Position numbers and translations under genes: made by a program
The notes under the pieces: generated by a model
Seen by the model: the letters and a program-made list of their open reading frames with translations, nothing else
What the model was told of the DNA's origin: nothing
The model's database searches: none
Part shown: positions 1 to 9,478 of the stretch, piece by piece
How the letters are laid out: each line of letters opens with the position of its first letter
Numbering within the stretch: position 1 is the first letter of the stretch
Assembly: GCA_030017685.1 (NCBI GenBank)
Contig: JASEHH010000009.1
Location: 1-59,122 of the forward strand
DNA length: 59,122 nucleotides
From: Thermodesulfobacteriota bacterium
GTDB taxonomy: Bacteria; Desulfobacterota; BSN033; UBA1163
Direction: 5' to 3'

Positions 1-443
1 CTCGGTCCCAACCCCCTTATCTTCTCCGTCATCTCACGGGCCACCTCCGCAAATCGCTGACCCTGGGCTGAACTCATGTTGTATATCTCCACACGGCCAG
101 AACCCAATCCCACTTCATCAAGTAACGTCTTCACATATTGAACCCTCTTTTTGGCCCTCAGGTTGCCCCTCAGGAAGTGACACTCCCCCTCCAAACACCC
201 CGCCAGATAGACCCCGTCCACCCCTGATTCAAAGGCTTTGAGAATCAACAGGATATCCACCCTGCCCGTACAGGGTACCTTCACAATCTTCACATTGGTC
301 GGATAGGATAGCCTCATCGAACCTGCCAGGTCCGCTGCACTGTAGGCTCAATGCTCACAACAGTAAGCCAGTATCTCAGGCTCAAACGACGTCAGTCGTT
401 TGTCGTCCGTCGTTTGTCGCACACTCTCTTGAATTGCTTCCAT
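1..443 (-). CDS. mvhD: MvhD/FrhD-type hydrogenase delta subunit, selenocysteine form, 3' end outside window
   Basis: Small [2Fe-2S] protein family that passes electrons between HdrA-type flavoproteins and a hydrogenase or dehydrogenase. Translation from ATG at 443, behind a strong GGGAGGAG ribosome site, gives FEPEILAYCCEH, then an in-frame UGA (350-348, codon 32), then AYSAADLAGSMRL and the rest of the family (VKVPCTGRVD, GCLEGECHFLRGN) to the window edge without another stop. The UGA falls exactly where the paralogue at 3761-4516 has the second Cys of CNWCAY, so I read it as selenocysteine. A 19-residue N-terminal extension is encoded by a short imperfect repeat (around 390-420). It is the last visible gene of the Hdr cluster. 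A plain nonsense mutation is the alternative, but conservation beyond the UGA and a hairpin just after it argue against this. Confidence 0.85.
319..333 (-). promoter_or_regulatory. Candidate bacterial SECIS hairpin
   Basis: In the mRNA, GGACCU-GGC-AGGUUC folds into a 6-bp stem (one G-U pair) with a three-base loop that begins with two G. It starts 17 nt after the first base of the UGA at 350-348. Bacterial SECIS elements lie directly downstream of the UGA inside the coding region and carry a small G-containing apical loop, so distance and shape fit. I have not computed a folding energy. Confidence 0.6.
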
Positions 444-519
444 CGCTCCTCCCGAATGTGGAAAGTGGAGGGTGGAAGGTCGTTTTAACCTAATACTGGT
501 TAGTTAGGCTGTCACCGTT

Positions 520-589
520 CACCCTGAGCTTGTCGAAGGGTGCGTCGCTAAGCCGTTCATCCTTCGAGAGCCTCAGGACGAACGGCTTA
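520..589. repeat. Two adjacent intergenic hairpin repeats
   Basis: CACCCT (520-525) pairs with AGGGTG (537-542). Next to it, TAAGCCGTTC (549-558) pairs perfectly with GAACGGCTTA (580-589), with a further CCT/AGG pair inside. There is no T-run on either side, so a REP-like repeat is more likely than a terminator. Confidence 0.6.
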
Positions 590-607
590 AATGAACAGCA
601 TTGGGTT

Positions 608-3600
608 TTAACCACTCTCCACTCTCAACGCTCCACTCTCTAAAATAAGGGCCTGGCTCTTGGCCCAGAGCTGACCATCTCTGAAGTGCATCAGCTCTAT
701 GGCTCTGGCCGGACATTCGGCCACGCAGCTTCCACACCCCTTGCATTTGGCCAGATCAATCTCCGCCTCACCCTTGGCATTGATCACTGGCACATTGTAG
801 GGACAGATCCTCACACAGGTCAAACAGGCTGCACACCGCTCTCCCTCCACTATCGCCACCACGCCGCCGACTAATATCTTCTCCTTCGAAAGAATGGTAC
901 AGGCCCGGGAGACTGTTGCGCTTGCCTGAGAGATGCTTTCGCTGATGAATTTGGGACCATGTCCTGAACCCGCCAGGTAGAGGCCATCGGTTGCAAAATC
1001 GACCGGCCTCAATTTCATATGGGCTTCGAGGAAGAATCCCTCTGCTGTTCGAGGGACCTTTAACATGGTTGCCAACTCTTCGTTCTCTCTTGAAACGGTA
1101 GCCGAAGAGAGGACCAGGAAGTCAGGTTTAATCTCTATCCCCTCCTTTAAAATTGGATCGACAAAGGTAATAGAGAGGTCCTGTCCATTTTTACTGACCA
1201 CCGGTTTTTTATCAGGTTCATATCTGACGAACAGAATTCCTTGGTCTCTGGCTTTTGCATAGTACGATTCCATCAGACCGTAGGTCCTCATATCCCGGTA
1301 AAGAATGGTGATGTCAGCCCTGGGATTTAGTTCCTTCATCTTGAGGGCGTTTTTAATAGCTGTGGCACAGCAGGTCCGGCTGCAGTAAGGTCGTTCCTCA
1401 TTTCTTGATCCCACGCACTGAATCATGACGATCTGATTGGCCTGGGCCACTTCATCCGGCTGATTGGCAATCTGGTTTTCCAGTTCTATTTGTGTGAGGA
1501 TGCGGGGATCCTCGCCATAGAGATATTCGTTTGGTTTCCATTCATCGGCGCCGGTGGCCAGGATGGTGACTCCGTGTTCGATCTTCCGGTAATACATCGT
1601 AGGCGCGACCATGATTCCTGTTGAGAAATTGCCTTTGGAACCGCTGAAGTCAACGACCAGTGCGTTCGTAATCACCTGGATGGATGGATGACCTGTCACC
1701 CGGGCGATCAGGCCTTTCAGAAAGGCCTGGATATCTTCACCTTCAAGCGTGTAGTGAAGATTCCTCAAATTCCCGCCTAACTGAGCCTCTTTTTCGATAA
1801 GAAAGACCTCGTATCCCTGTTCGGCCAGCTTGAGGGCGGCTGTCATTCCTGCGACACCGCCTCCGATGACCAATCCTTTCTGGGTAACGGAGAGGGCGAT
1901 CTCGCCCAGCGGTTGAATCAACCTGGCATTGGCCACCGCCATCCTGACAAGATTTTTCGCCTTTTCTGTGGCTTCCTTCTTCTGAGACATGTGAACCCAG
2001 GAGCATTGATCCCGAATATTGGCCATCTCAAAGAGGTATTTATTCAATCCTGCATCGCGGATGGTTTCCCTGAACATGGGCTCATGCGTTCTCGGAGAGC
2101 AGGAGGCGACAATGACACGGTTCAGATGATGCTCCTTAACGGCATTCTTAATCTTCTCCTGGGTATCGGTCGAGCAGGTGTAAAGGTTTTCATCCACATA
2201 GGCCACATTCTTTAAGGTGCGGGCATACTCCTTGACCCCAGGGACATTGACAAAGCCTCCGATATTGATCCCACAGTGGCAGACGAAGACACCTATCCGG
2301 GGTTCTTCGCTTGCCACATCCGCTTCTATCGGATACTCTTTCTTCGTAGCCAGGGTTCCCCTCGCCTGAGAGAGGGTGCCGGTGGCATCGGCCACTGCGC
2401 CGCTTGCTTGAGTGACGGTTTCAGGGATGTCCTTGGGCGCCTCGAAGGCGCCGCAGACATAGATTCCGGGCCTTGAGGTTGAGGTGGGTTCGAACGGTTT
2501 GGTTTTACAGTATCCATACCCATCCAAATCCACGCCCAGCCGTTTCGCCATCTCCATGGTCGTTTTTGAGGGGACCATGCCCACAGAAAGAACCACCAAT
2601 TCAAACTCCTCCTCCACGAGATTCCCTTCCTCATTGAGATAGGTGAGAAGGAGGTTCTTTGTTTTATACTGTTCCCTGATTCTGGAGACCATGCACTTAA
2701 TGAAACGGACCCCATATTCGGACTTTGCCCTCTCATAGTAAGCATCGAACCCTTTGCCGTAGGCCCTCACATCCATGTAGAAGATGGTGGGCTTCACAAA
2801 GTGGACATGCTCTTTGGCAATGATGGCCTCCTTGGTGGCGTACATACAGCAGATGGATGAGCAGTAATCATTTCCGCAATTGGAATCTCTGGAGCCGACA
2901 CACTGGATGAAGGCGATCCGTTCAGGGACCGTCCCATCGGAGGGCCTCAGGAGATGGCCCCTGTGCGGGCCGGTAGCGCTTAATAGCCTTTCGAATTCGA
3001 TGCTCGTCACGACATTGGGATAAACTCCATAACCGAATTCAGGCCTGAGATGGGCATCAAAGACCTCATAGCCAGGCGACAGGATAACCGATCCCACATC
3101 GATCTTTTCAACAATCTGGCTCTCTTCGTAATTGACTGCTTTCGCAAGGCAGACCCTTTCGCAAAGTCCGCATCCGATACACTGCTCGCGGTCGATAAGA
3201 TAGATCTTCGGGATGGCCTGAGCATATTTGATATAGATGGCGGCCCTCTTGCTCAACTTTTCATTGTAGGCATCAATGGCAGTGACCGGGCAGTGTTTGG
3301 CGCATTCACCGCAGCCGGTACACCGGTCGAGGTGAATATATCTCGGCCTTCTCGTCAGAGTGACGCTGAACCGGCCGGGCTCACCCTCAAGGCCTTCTAC
3401 ATCGGCATTCGTGATGACCCGGATGTTGAGATGCCTCCCGCACTCCACCAGTTTCGGGGACATGATGCACATGGAGCAATCATTGGTGGGGAAGGTTTTG
3501 TCGAGCTGGGCCATCACTCCGCCGATGGTGGGGGAGTTGTCGACCAGGTAGACATAAAAGCCCGAATCGGCGAGATCGAGAGATGCCTGCATCCCTCCAA

Positions 3601-3676
3601 TACCGCCTCCAATAACCAAGACAGCGCCAATGGGTTGTTTATCTATATCTTTTTTCAGATCTCTTGCTGCTTCCAT
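608..3676 (-). CDS. hdrA: Double HdrA-type FAD/iron-sulfur electron-transfer protein (1022 aa)
   Basis: Heterodisulfide-reductase A family; FAD in such proteins can split or combine electron pairs. The protein is two HdrA units in one chain. Unit 1 has the FAD loop GGGIGGMQASLDLADSGF at about 23-40, the NDCSMC motif at about 65-70, two ferredoxin motifs CTGCGECAKHCP (119-130) and CIGCGLCERVC (166-176), and CVGSRDSNCGNDYCSSICC near 259-277. A linker domain (GVFVCHCGINIGG, about 462-474) leads to unit 2, with GLVIGGGVAGMTAAL from about 601. The C-terminus adds CAACLTCVRICP and CKGCGSCVAECP. Usual stand-alone HdrA is about 650 residues. It lies between two mvhD genes, the expected electron partners. 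Start ATG follows CAGGAG. Partner and redox couple are inferred. Confidence 0.9.
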   Translation of the reverse strand: MEAARDLKKDIDKQPIGAVLVIGGGIGGMQASLDLADSGFYVYLVDNSPTIGGVMAQLDKTFPTNDCSMCIMSPKLVECGRHLNIRVITNADVEGLEGEPGRFSVTLTRRPRYIHLDRCTGCGECAKHCPVTAIDAYNEKLSKRAAIYIKYAQAIPKIYLIDREQCIGCGLCERVCLAKAVNYEESQIVEKIDVGSVILSPGYEVFDAHLRPEFGYGVYPNVVTSIEFERLLSATGPHRGHLLRPSDGTVPERIAFIQCVGSRDSNCGNDYCSSICCMYATKEAIIAKEHVHFVKPTIFYMDVRAYGKGFDAYYERAKSEYGVRFIKCMVSRIREQYKTKNLLLTYLNEEGNLVEEEFELVVLSVGMVPSKTTMEMAKRLGVDLDGYGYCKTKPFEPTSTSRPGIYVCGAFEAPKDIPETVTQASGAVADATGTLSQARGTLATKKEYPIEADVASEEPRIGVFVCHCGINIGGFVNVPGVKEYARTLKNVAYVDENLYTCSTDTQEKIKNAVKEHHLNRVIVASCSPRTHEPMFRETIRDAGLNKYLFEMANIRDQCSWVHMSQKKEATEKAKNLVRMAVANARLIQPLGEIALSVTQKGLVIGGGVAGMTAALKLAEQGYEVFLIEKEAQLGGNLRNLHYTLEGEDIQAFLKGLIARVTGHPSIQVITNALVVDFSGSKGNFSTGIMVAPTMYYRKIEHGVTILATGADEWKPNEYLYGEDPRILTQIELENQIANQPDEVAQANQIVMIQCVGSRNEERPYCSRTCCATAIKNALKMKELNPRADITILYRDMRTYGLMESYYAKARDQGILFVRYEPDKKPVVSKNGQDLSITFVDPILKEGIEIKPDFLVLSSATVSRENEELATMLKVPRTAEGFFLEAHMKLRPVDFATDGLYLAGSGHGPKFISESISQASATVSRACTILSKEKILVGGVVAIVEGERCAACLTCVRICPYNVPVINAKGEAEIDLAKCKGCGSCVAECPARAIELMHFRDGQLWAKSQALILESGALRVESG

Positions 3677-3760
3677 AACTCCTGTCCTAATCAGGTTTAG
3701 GTCAAGGCTAAGGTTTAGAACTTTATCATTTAAATCTCAACCTTAACCTTAGCCTTAACC

Positions 3761-4516
3761 TTAGATATTTCGTATATATTTCGGAATCTTTCCTTCCTCC
3801 GACGGATCAAAACCGATCTTTCCTTCTCCGATTAATGAGACTAAATAGTCGAGGGTCTCTTTTAATTTCAGGTTTAATGTTTGACTGATCTCTGCGGCGG
3901 CCAATGTTTTCGATTCGACCAATGCGATAATTCTATTTTTTATCAACTCATCACGAATGGTAGTCTCAATCGCCGCATCCAATCTCTCTTTGGGGAGTTG
4001 TTCGTGATAGACGTTCTCTTTTTCTATGAGTTCAGGTCCCTTGCCCACCATCCAGCGGATCTTTTCCCCTTCAAGAGAGGCTTTGACTGCCTGGAGTCTC
4101 CCTCTCATCCCCTGATCGAGAGGGAAGGGGCCCAGGCCGCGAATCTTCTCGACGAACTGGCGGATCACCTGAGAAAAACGTTCTCCCTCGCCGGCGGAGA
4201 CCCAGTCAAGCAGAAGTCTATCCGATCCGATTCCGGCCATCTCCAACAATTTCCGGGTGAGGATAATTTTTTTCTCGGCCTGATAATTTCCGGTCAGGTA
4301 ATGGCAGTCTCCGGGATGGCATCCCAGGATCATGACGCCATCATATCCTACAAGAAAAGCTCTTGGGACGAAAGAGGGGTCAACCCTTCCGGAGCACATC
4401 ACCCGGATCACACGGCTGTTGGGCGGGTACTGAAATCGGGAGATGCCTGCCAGGTCCGCCCCGGCATAGGCACACCAGTTACAGAGAAATGATAGTACCT
4501 TAGGTTCGAAAATCAT
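3761..4516 (-). CDS. mvhD: MvhD-type protein with C-terminal extension (251 aa)
   Basis: The N-terminal half (about 1-135) is a full MvhD/FrhD domain: FEPKVLSFLCNWCAYAGADL, VMCSGRVD, GCHPGDCHYLTGN. The Cys of CNWC that is UGA-encoded in the gene at 1-443 is an ordinary Cys here, while the first Cys of the usual CC pair is Leu. The remaining 110 residues contain a helical stretch ending in a region that resembles a small winged-helix fold (EISQTLNLKLKETLDYL); similar tails occur in MvhD proteins linked to dehydrogenases, but I cannot assign a function. It lies between the double HdrA and the HdrA-GltD hybrid, so it probably docks on one of them. Confidence 0.85.
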   Translation of the reverse strand: MIFEPKVLSFLCNWCAYAGADLAGISRFQYPPNSRVIRVMCSGRVDPSFVPRAFLVGYDGVMILGCHPGDCHYLTGNYQAEKKIILTRKLLEMAGIGSDRLLLDWVSAGEGERFSQVIRQFVEKIRGLGPFPLDQGMRGRLQAVKASLEGEKIRWMVGKGPELIEKENVYHEQLPKERLDAAIETTIRDELIKNRIIALVESKTLAAAEISQTLNLKLKETLDYLVSLIGEGKIGFDPSEEGKIPKYIRNI

Positions 4517-4526
4517 TTCTTACACC

Positions 4527-4660
4527 TTAATTCAATAATCATTGCAAATTGCAAAATTAGCAATTAGCAATTCATAATGGTTATTTAAATTCCATTTACT
4601 AAACTATAATAGATCCATTTTGCATTGTTAATTTTGCAATGCTCATTTTGCAATGGATCT
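4527..4660. repeat. AT-rich palindromic spacer
   Basis: One half is built of ATTGCAAATTGCAAAATTAG-like words (4543-4572) and the other of their complement (ATTGTTAATTTTGCAATG, about 4625-4642). The spacer separates two hdr genes and has no coding potential that I see. It belongs with the other AT-rich palindromes in this window. Confidence 0.5.
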
Positions 4661-4664
4661 TTTT

Positions 4665-7600
4665 TCAGGCGGCCTTCTCCTTGGCAGTGCTGAGGGCCTC
4701 GATCTGGGCAATCAACTGTTTATCGGAGAAATGATAAACCGTAGCCGCCATCTGCGGGCAACTGGCGCTACAGACCCCGCATCCCTTGCACGAGGCCGCA
4801 ATCGTCTCGGCCTTGCTTCCTTTTTCGGTTTCCACCACACGAATTGCATTAAAGGGGCAGAGCAGTTCACAGAGGCCACAGCCCACACAGCGCGTCTGAT
4901 CCACCTCGGAGATGGTCGGAAGCACGCTCACATATCCTTTGGCCACGGCGGCAGTGGCGCGGGCCACAGCAGCGTCGGCCTGAGAAATGGATTCGCTGAT
5001 ATTCTTTGGGAAATGGGCCAATCCAGCCAGGAAGATCCCATCCGTCGCAAAATCGACAGGACGGAGTTTCATATGAGCTTCGAGGAAGAATCCGTCCGCA
5101 GTCAAAGGCACCTTGAGCATCTTCGCCAGAGTTTCATTCTCATAAGGCAAAATGGCGCTGGCCAGAACAACAAGATCCGGCCGGATATGGATCTCCTCTC
5201 CAAGGATTTTATCTTTAACTTTGAGAAGGAGTTTACCTTCTTCGATGTTCAGATCGGGTTTTGAGTCGATATCGTATTGAACGAATTCCACTCCCTGATT
5301 TCTTGCCTGGGTGTAATATTTCTCCATCAATCCGTAGGTCCGGATGTCGCGATAGAGGACGGTTACCTTTGCATCGGGATTCTTCTCTTTGATCTTCAAC
5401 GCATTCTTCACGGCGACAGAGCAACAGATTCGACTGCAGTTGGGATGTTCCGGGATTCGGGATCCCACGCATTGAATCATGACGATATGGCGGCTTCTGC
5501 TCACCTTTTCCCCGTGAAGGGCGATCCTCTCTTCCAGCTCTTTCTGCGTGATCACCCTCGGATCCTGGCCATAGAGGTATTCCTTGGGCGAACTCTCTTT
5601 GGCTCCAACTGCGACAACGACCACACCGTGTTCGACCTCTTTTTCGGTCCCGTTCGTCGAAATGACCGATTTAAAATTCCCGATATAGCCATTGAGGCTT
5701 TTGAGTTCTGATTTTGTAAAGACCTGAATTCGAGGATTTTCAAGAACCTCGTTGATGGTCTTCCGGAGAAGTCCCTGCGGATCATTTCCCTCGATGGTGT
5801 GATGGATATGCCGGAGATTTCCACCCAGTTCCGCCTCTCTCTCCACCAGTGCACAATCAAATCCCTGTTGAGCCAGGCCCAGGGCGGCCTTCATTCCGGA
5901 GAGTCCGCCTCCGATGACCAGACCTTTTTTGATGACCTCCACCAGAGGTTCTTTCAAGGGTTGAAGGAGATGGGATTTGGCCACCGCCATCCGGAGAAGC
6001 TCTTTTGCCTTTTCCGTAGCCTCTCTTGGCTGGTGCATATGGACCCAGGAACACTGATCCCGGATATTGGTCATCTCGAAAAGATATTTATTGAGGCCCG
6101 TCTCCCGAATCGTCTCCTGAAACATGGGCTCATGCGTTCTCGGCGAACAGGAAGCCACGACCACCCGGTTCAGCTGGTTCTCCTCGACGGCCTTCTTGAT
6201 CTTCTCCTGGGTGTCCTGAGAACAGGTGTAGAGGTTTTCCTCCACAAAGACCACGCCCTCAAGCGTCCGGGCGTAGTCCTTAACTTCCGGAACATTGACT
6301 ACGCCTCCGATGTTGATCCCGCAGTGGCAGACAAAAACGCCGATACGAGGCTTCTGGCCGCTCACCTCCAACTCTTCAGGATAGTCCTTCTTCTTTGTCA
6401 AGGTGCCGCGGACATCGGAGAGGAGGCTTGAGGCTGCGGCGACTGCCCCGCTTGCCTGGGCAACGGTCTCCGGAATATCCTTGGGTCCCTGAAAGGCGCC
6501 GCAGACATAGACTCCCGGCCGGCTGGTCTGAAGAGGAGAAAACTCCTCCGTCTTGCAAAACCCATAGGCATCGAGCGCCAAGCCGAGTTTGGCGGCAAGT
6601 TCTGTTGCTCCCTGAGAAGGGGTTAATCCCACGGAAAGGACGACGAGATCAAATTCCTCCTCTTTTAGTTTACCTTCGGAATCCACATAGGAGATGATCA
6701 AATTTTTTGACTTCGGTCTTTCAGCCACCCGGGAAACCATCGAGCGTATAAACCGGACGCCATATTCTTTTTTCGCCCTCTCGAAGTAGGCGTCGAAATC
6801 CTTTCCATGGGCGCGGATATCCATATAAAAGATCGTGGGCTCGACTTCGTGGTGGTGTTCTTTAGCGATCACCGCCTCTTTGATGGCATACATACAGCAG
6901 ACCGAACTGCAGTATTCGTTTCCGCAATTTCCGGTCATATCTCTGGAGCCTGCGCACTGGATCCAGGCGACCTTCTTGGGCGCTTTTTGGTCCGAAGGCC
7001 TCAGCAGATTTCCTTGAAAAGGGCCTGAGGCGCTGAGGATCCGTTCGAATTGAATGCTGGTGATTACATTGGGAAGCCTGCCATATCCATAAGGGGCCAG
7101 CCGGTTTGCATCATATTCATCAAAGCCGGGGCTCAGAATGATCGAACCCACGCTGAAACGGACGGTCTCTTCTTCCATCTGATGGTTAATGGCTCCTGCT
7201 TTGCAAATGGCCACACACTGGAGACATTCGGAACAGAGCCCGCAGTTGAGGCATCGGAGGGCTTCCCTTTTTGCCTCTTCTTCAGTGAAGCCCTTCTTGA
7301 CCTCTGAAAAGGTTCTTCTTCTCTCCTCAAGGGGGATCGTCTCCATCCGCGCTCTTGGGGCTTTGGGTTGATCGGCATAGATTTCTTGAAATCGAGCTTT
7401 TTCGATATCGGGTTTCTTTCTTCCCTCCTGAAGGTCTTTGCCTCTGAGATACCGGTCAATGGAGATGGCTGCTTCTTTGCCTGCGGCCACGGCCTCAATG
7501 GCAATCCAGGGTCCGGTGACCGCATCACCTCCGGCAAAAACCCCTTGCTTCGATGTCTGGAAGGTGGTTGGATCGGTCTTGATCGTTCCCTGGGGAGTGG

Positions 7601-9170
7601 TTTCAATCTCAGCCCCTTTTAAGAAAGAGAGATCGGGCATCTGGCCAATGGCAGGGATGACCGTATCGACCTCTATAGAGAAGTCCGAGCCCTGAACCGG
7701 AATGGGTCTTCTTCGCCCGGATGAATCCGGTTCTCCTAATTCCATACGGATGCATCGGAGAGAGGAGATCTTCCCATCTTTAAGAATGATCTCTGCCGGA
7801 GCGGCGAGAAGCTGGAGTTTGATTCCCTCCTCATCCGCCTCTTTTACATCTTCTTCATAGGCAGGCATCTCGTCCCGCGAGCGGCGATAGATGACCGTGA
7901 CTTCCTCTGAACCAAGACGCAGGGCCGAGCGAGCCGCATCGATCGCCACATTTCCGCCGCCGATCACAGCCACTTTTTTCCCCACCGCAACCTTTTCATT
8001 AAGATTGGCCTTTCGTAAGAAGACAACGCCCGGGATGACATTCGGATTGTCCTCGCCGGGAATGTTCAGCTTCTGATCCTGATGGGCGCCCACACCGAGA
8101 AAGACAGACCGGTATCCCTGCCGGAAGAGGTCATCGATGGTGAGGTTGGGGCCGATGGGGGAGTTGGTCTTGATCTCCACGCCAAGGGACTGAATGGTCT
8201 TGATCTCTTCGGCCAGAATATCTCTCGGAAGGCGGTAGGAGGGGATTCCCGTATAAAGCATTCCGCCTGTTACAGGAAGGGCTTCAAAAATCGTAACAGG
8301 ATATCCCTTCAGAGTCAAATAGGCTGCCGCAGTCAACCCGGCTGGCCCGGAACCGACCACAGCCACTTTCTCGTCCTTTACCTCTTCCTTCTGCACAGGA
8401 AGTTCTGTCTTGACCCCGTTAGAATTCCCCACCTCGGAAATGTTTGGATCTAAAGCTCCACCCTTTCTAACGGGGTGAACCTGATCGGCCACAAATCGTT
8501 TCAGTTCACAGATCGCAACGGGTTCGTCCAGGTCCTTGCGATTGCACTCCTTTTCGCAGGGATGGGGACAGATCCGACCCAGGACCCCGGGAAGAGGCAG
8601 GTTCTCCCATATTAAAGAGAGGGCTTCCTTATATTTTCCGGCACTGATCAGAGCGATATACCCCTGGGTATTGATGCCGGAAGGGCAGGTGAGGCCGCAG
8701 GGGGCCCGTTCCCCTTTTTCAATCGTAAAGATATTGGGGAAGGCCTGGGCATAGGGGCGGTAGATGGCTCTTCGGTCAACCAGGGCTTCGTCAAATTGAC
8801 TCTTGATATGGACCGGGCAGGCCTCGGGACATTCTCCGCATCCCGTGCATTTGGAAGGATCAACGAAACGGGGTTTCTTCCTCACGGTCACTTCGAAGTT
8901 TCCAGGTTCTCCCTTGACCTCCGCTACCTCGGAATAGGTGAGAGGCATGATGTTGAGGTGACGGCCGGCCTCGACCAATTTAGGGGAGAGAATACACATC
9001 GAGCAGTCGTTGGTCGGAAAGGTCTTGTCGAGCTGGGCCATCACTCCGCCAATGGCGGGTGAGGATTCCACAAGATAGACATAGAAGCCAGATTCGGCAA
9101 GGTCGAGAGAAGCCTGAATCCCGGCGATTCCCCCGCCCACGACCATCACTGCTCCGATTTTGTCAGACAT
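4665..9170 (-). CDS. hdrA: HdrA double unit with a nested GltD-like NAD(P)H:flavin domain (1501 aa)
   Basis: Starts like the double HdrA at 608-3676 (GGGIAGIQASLDLAESGF, NDCSMCILSPKL, CTGCGECPEACP). Directly after the first ferredoxin motif the chain changes into a complete glutamate-synthase-small-subunit domain, about residues 150-650: the cysteine helix CGLTCPSGINTQGYIALI, CPHPCEKECNR, FAD site VVGSGPAGLTAAAYL, NAD(P)-site VIGGGNVAIDAARSALRLG and the GltD signature FAGGDAVTGP. The HdrA sequence then resumes at CLNCGLCSECLQCVAIC and runs through unit 1, the linker (GVFVCHCGINIGG), unit 2 (GLVIGGGLSGMKAAL) and two C-terminal ferredoxin motifs. The join is in frame with no stop. I place the start at ATG 9170, five bases after AAGGA; an in-frame ATG at 9188 would add six residues. 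Role inferred: NAD(P)H-linked bifurcating Hdr module. Confidence 0.88.
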   Translation of the reverse strand: MSDKIGAVMVVGGGIAGIQASLDLAESGFYVYLVESSPAIGGVMAQLDKTFPTNDCSMCILSPKLVEAGRHLNIMPLTYSEVAEVKGEPGNFEVTVRKKPRFVDPSKCTGCGECPEACPVHIKSQFDEALVDRRAIYRPYAQAFPNIFTIEKGERAPCGLTCPSGINTQGYIALISAGKYKEALSLIWENLPLPGVLGRICPHPCEKECNRKDLDEPVAICELKRFVADQVHPVRKGGALDPNISEVGNSNGVKTELPVQKEEVKDEKVAVVGSGPAGLTAAAYLTLKGYPVTIFEALPVTGGMLYTGIPSYRLPRDILAEEIKTIQSLGVEIKTNSPIGPNLTIDDLFRQGYRSVFLGVGAHQDQKLNIPGEDNPNVIPGVVFLRKANLNEKVAVGKKVAVIGGGNVAIDAARSALRLGSEEVTVIYRRSRDEMPAYEEDVKEADEEGIKLQLLAAPAEIILKDGKISSLRCIRMELGEPDSSGRRRPIPVQGSDFSIEVDTVIPAIGQMPDLSFLKGAEIETTPQGTIKTDPTTFQTSKQGVFAGGDAVTGPWIAIEAVAAGKEAAISIDRYLRGKDLQEGRKKPDIEKARFQEIYADQPKAPRARMETIPLEERRRTFSEVKKGFTEEEAKREALRCLNCGLCSECLQCVAICKAGAINHQMEEETVRFSVGSIILSPGFDEYDANRLAPYGYGRLPNVITSIQFERILSASGPFQGNLLRPSDQKAPKKVAWIQCAGSRDMTGNCGNEYCSSVCCMYAIKEAVIAKEHHHEVEPTIFYMDIRAHGKDFDAYFERAKKEYGVRFIRSMVSRVAERPKSKNLIISYVDSEGKLKEEEFDLVVLSVGLTPSQGATELAAKLGLALDAYGFCKTEEFSPLQTSRPGVYVCGAFQGPKDIPETVAQASGAVAAASSLLSDVRGTLTKKKDYPEELEVSGQKPRIGVFVCHCGINIGGVVNVPEVKDYARTLEGVVFVEENLYTCSQDTQEKIKKAVEENQLNRVVVASCSPRTHEPMFQETIRETGLNKYLFEMTNIRDQCSWVHMHQPREATEKAKELLRMAVAKSHLLQPLKEPLVEVIKKGLVIGGGLSGMKAALGLAQQGFDCALVEREAELGGNLRHIHHTIEGNDPQGLLRKTINEVLENPRIQVFTKSELKSLNGYIGNFKSVISTNGTEKEVEHGVVVVAVGAKESSPKEYLYGQDPRVITQKELEERIALHGEKVSRSRHIVMIQCVGSRIPEHPNCSRICCSVAVKNALKIKEKNPDAKVTVLYRDIRTYGLMEKYYTQARNQGVEFVQYDIDSKPDLNIEEGKLLLKVKDKILGEEIHIRPDLVVLASAILPYENETLAKMLKVPLTADGFFLEAHMKLRPVDFATDGIFLAGLAHFPKNISESISQADAAVARATAAVAKGYVSVLPTISEVDQTRCVGCGLCELLCPFNAIRVVETEKGSKAETIAASCKGCGVCSASCPQMAATVYHFSDKQLIAQIEALSTAKEKAA

Positions 9171-9180
9171 ATTCTTCCTT

Positions 9181-9478
9181 TCGATCATTCATCTAAAATC
9201 CGAAATCCGAATTATGTTGTCATTCCCGTGTAAACGGAAATCCAGGCTTTGTCCCTGCGAAGGCAGGGAACCAGAAACATTTAAAACTGGATTCCTGTTT
9301 TCACAGGAAACCCTGGATTCCTGCTTTCGCAGGAATGACTTGCGATGGAATTCGACATTGACCACATTTTTTCAAATAGCTAAAGTGTTACAAAACTTTT
9401 TGTTTGGGACATTTTTATTTTCGAACATTTGTGCTTGTTTCGAATTTCGTATTTCGTGCTTCGAATTTATCATTTTTC
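9181..9478. repeat. Composite repeat-filled spacer before hdrB
   Basis: No gene. From 9218 to 9347 it holds GTCATTCC...GGAATCC-type hairpin units in both orientations (for example TGGATTCCTG, then CTTTCGCAGGAATGAC). It is flanked by words of the type AAATCCGAAATCCGAAT (from about 9193) and their approximate complement (CGAATTTCGTATTTCG, about 9439-9455), making one long imperfect palindrome. Confidence 0.5.

Noticed and set aside
348-350. UGA in mvhD as a plain nonsense mutation
   Set aside because: Conservation on both sides, Cys in the paralogue at this exact site and a hairpin at the right distance favour selenocysteine. Not fully excluded.
520-589. Hairpins as a terminator between hdrA and mvhD
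   Set aside because: There is no run of T after the stems on either strand, so a repeat is more likely.
2326-2745. Open frames within hdrA genes and on the opposite strand, some over 100 codons
   Set aside because: They overlap clear HdrA coding sequence in other frames, have no ribosome site or family match, and have the composition of shadow frames.
4665-9170. HdrA-GltD as two separate genes or a frameshift fusion
   Set aside because: There is a single open frame with no internal ribosome site, and the HdrA part resumes after the insert exactly where it left off.
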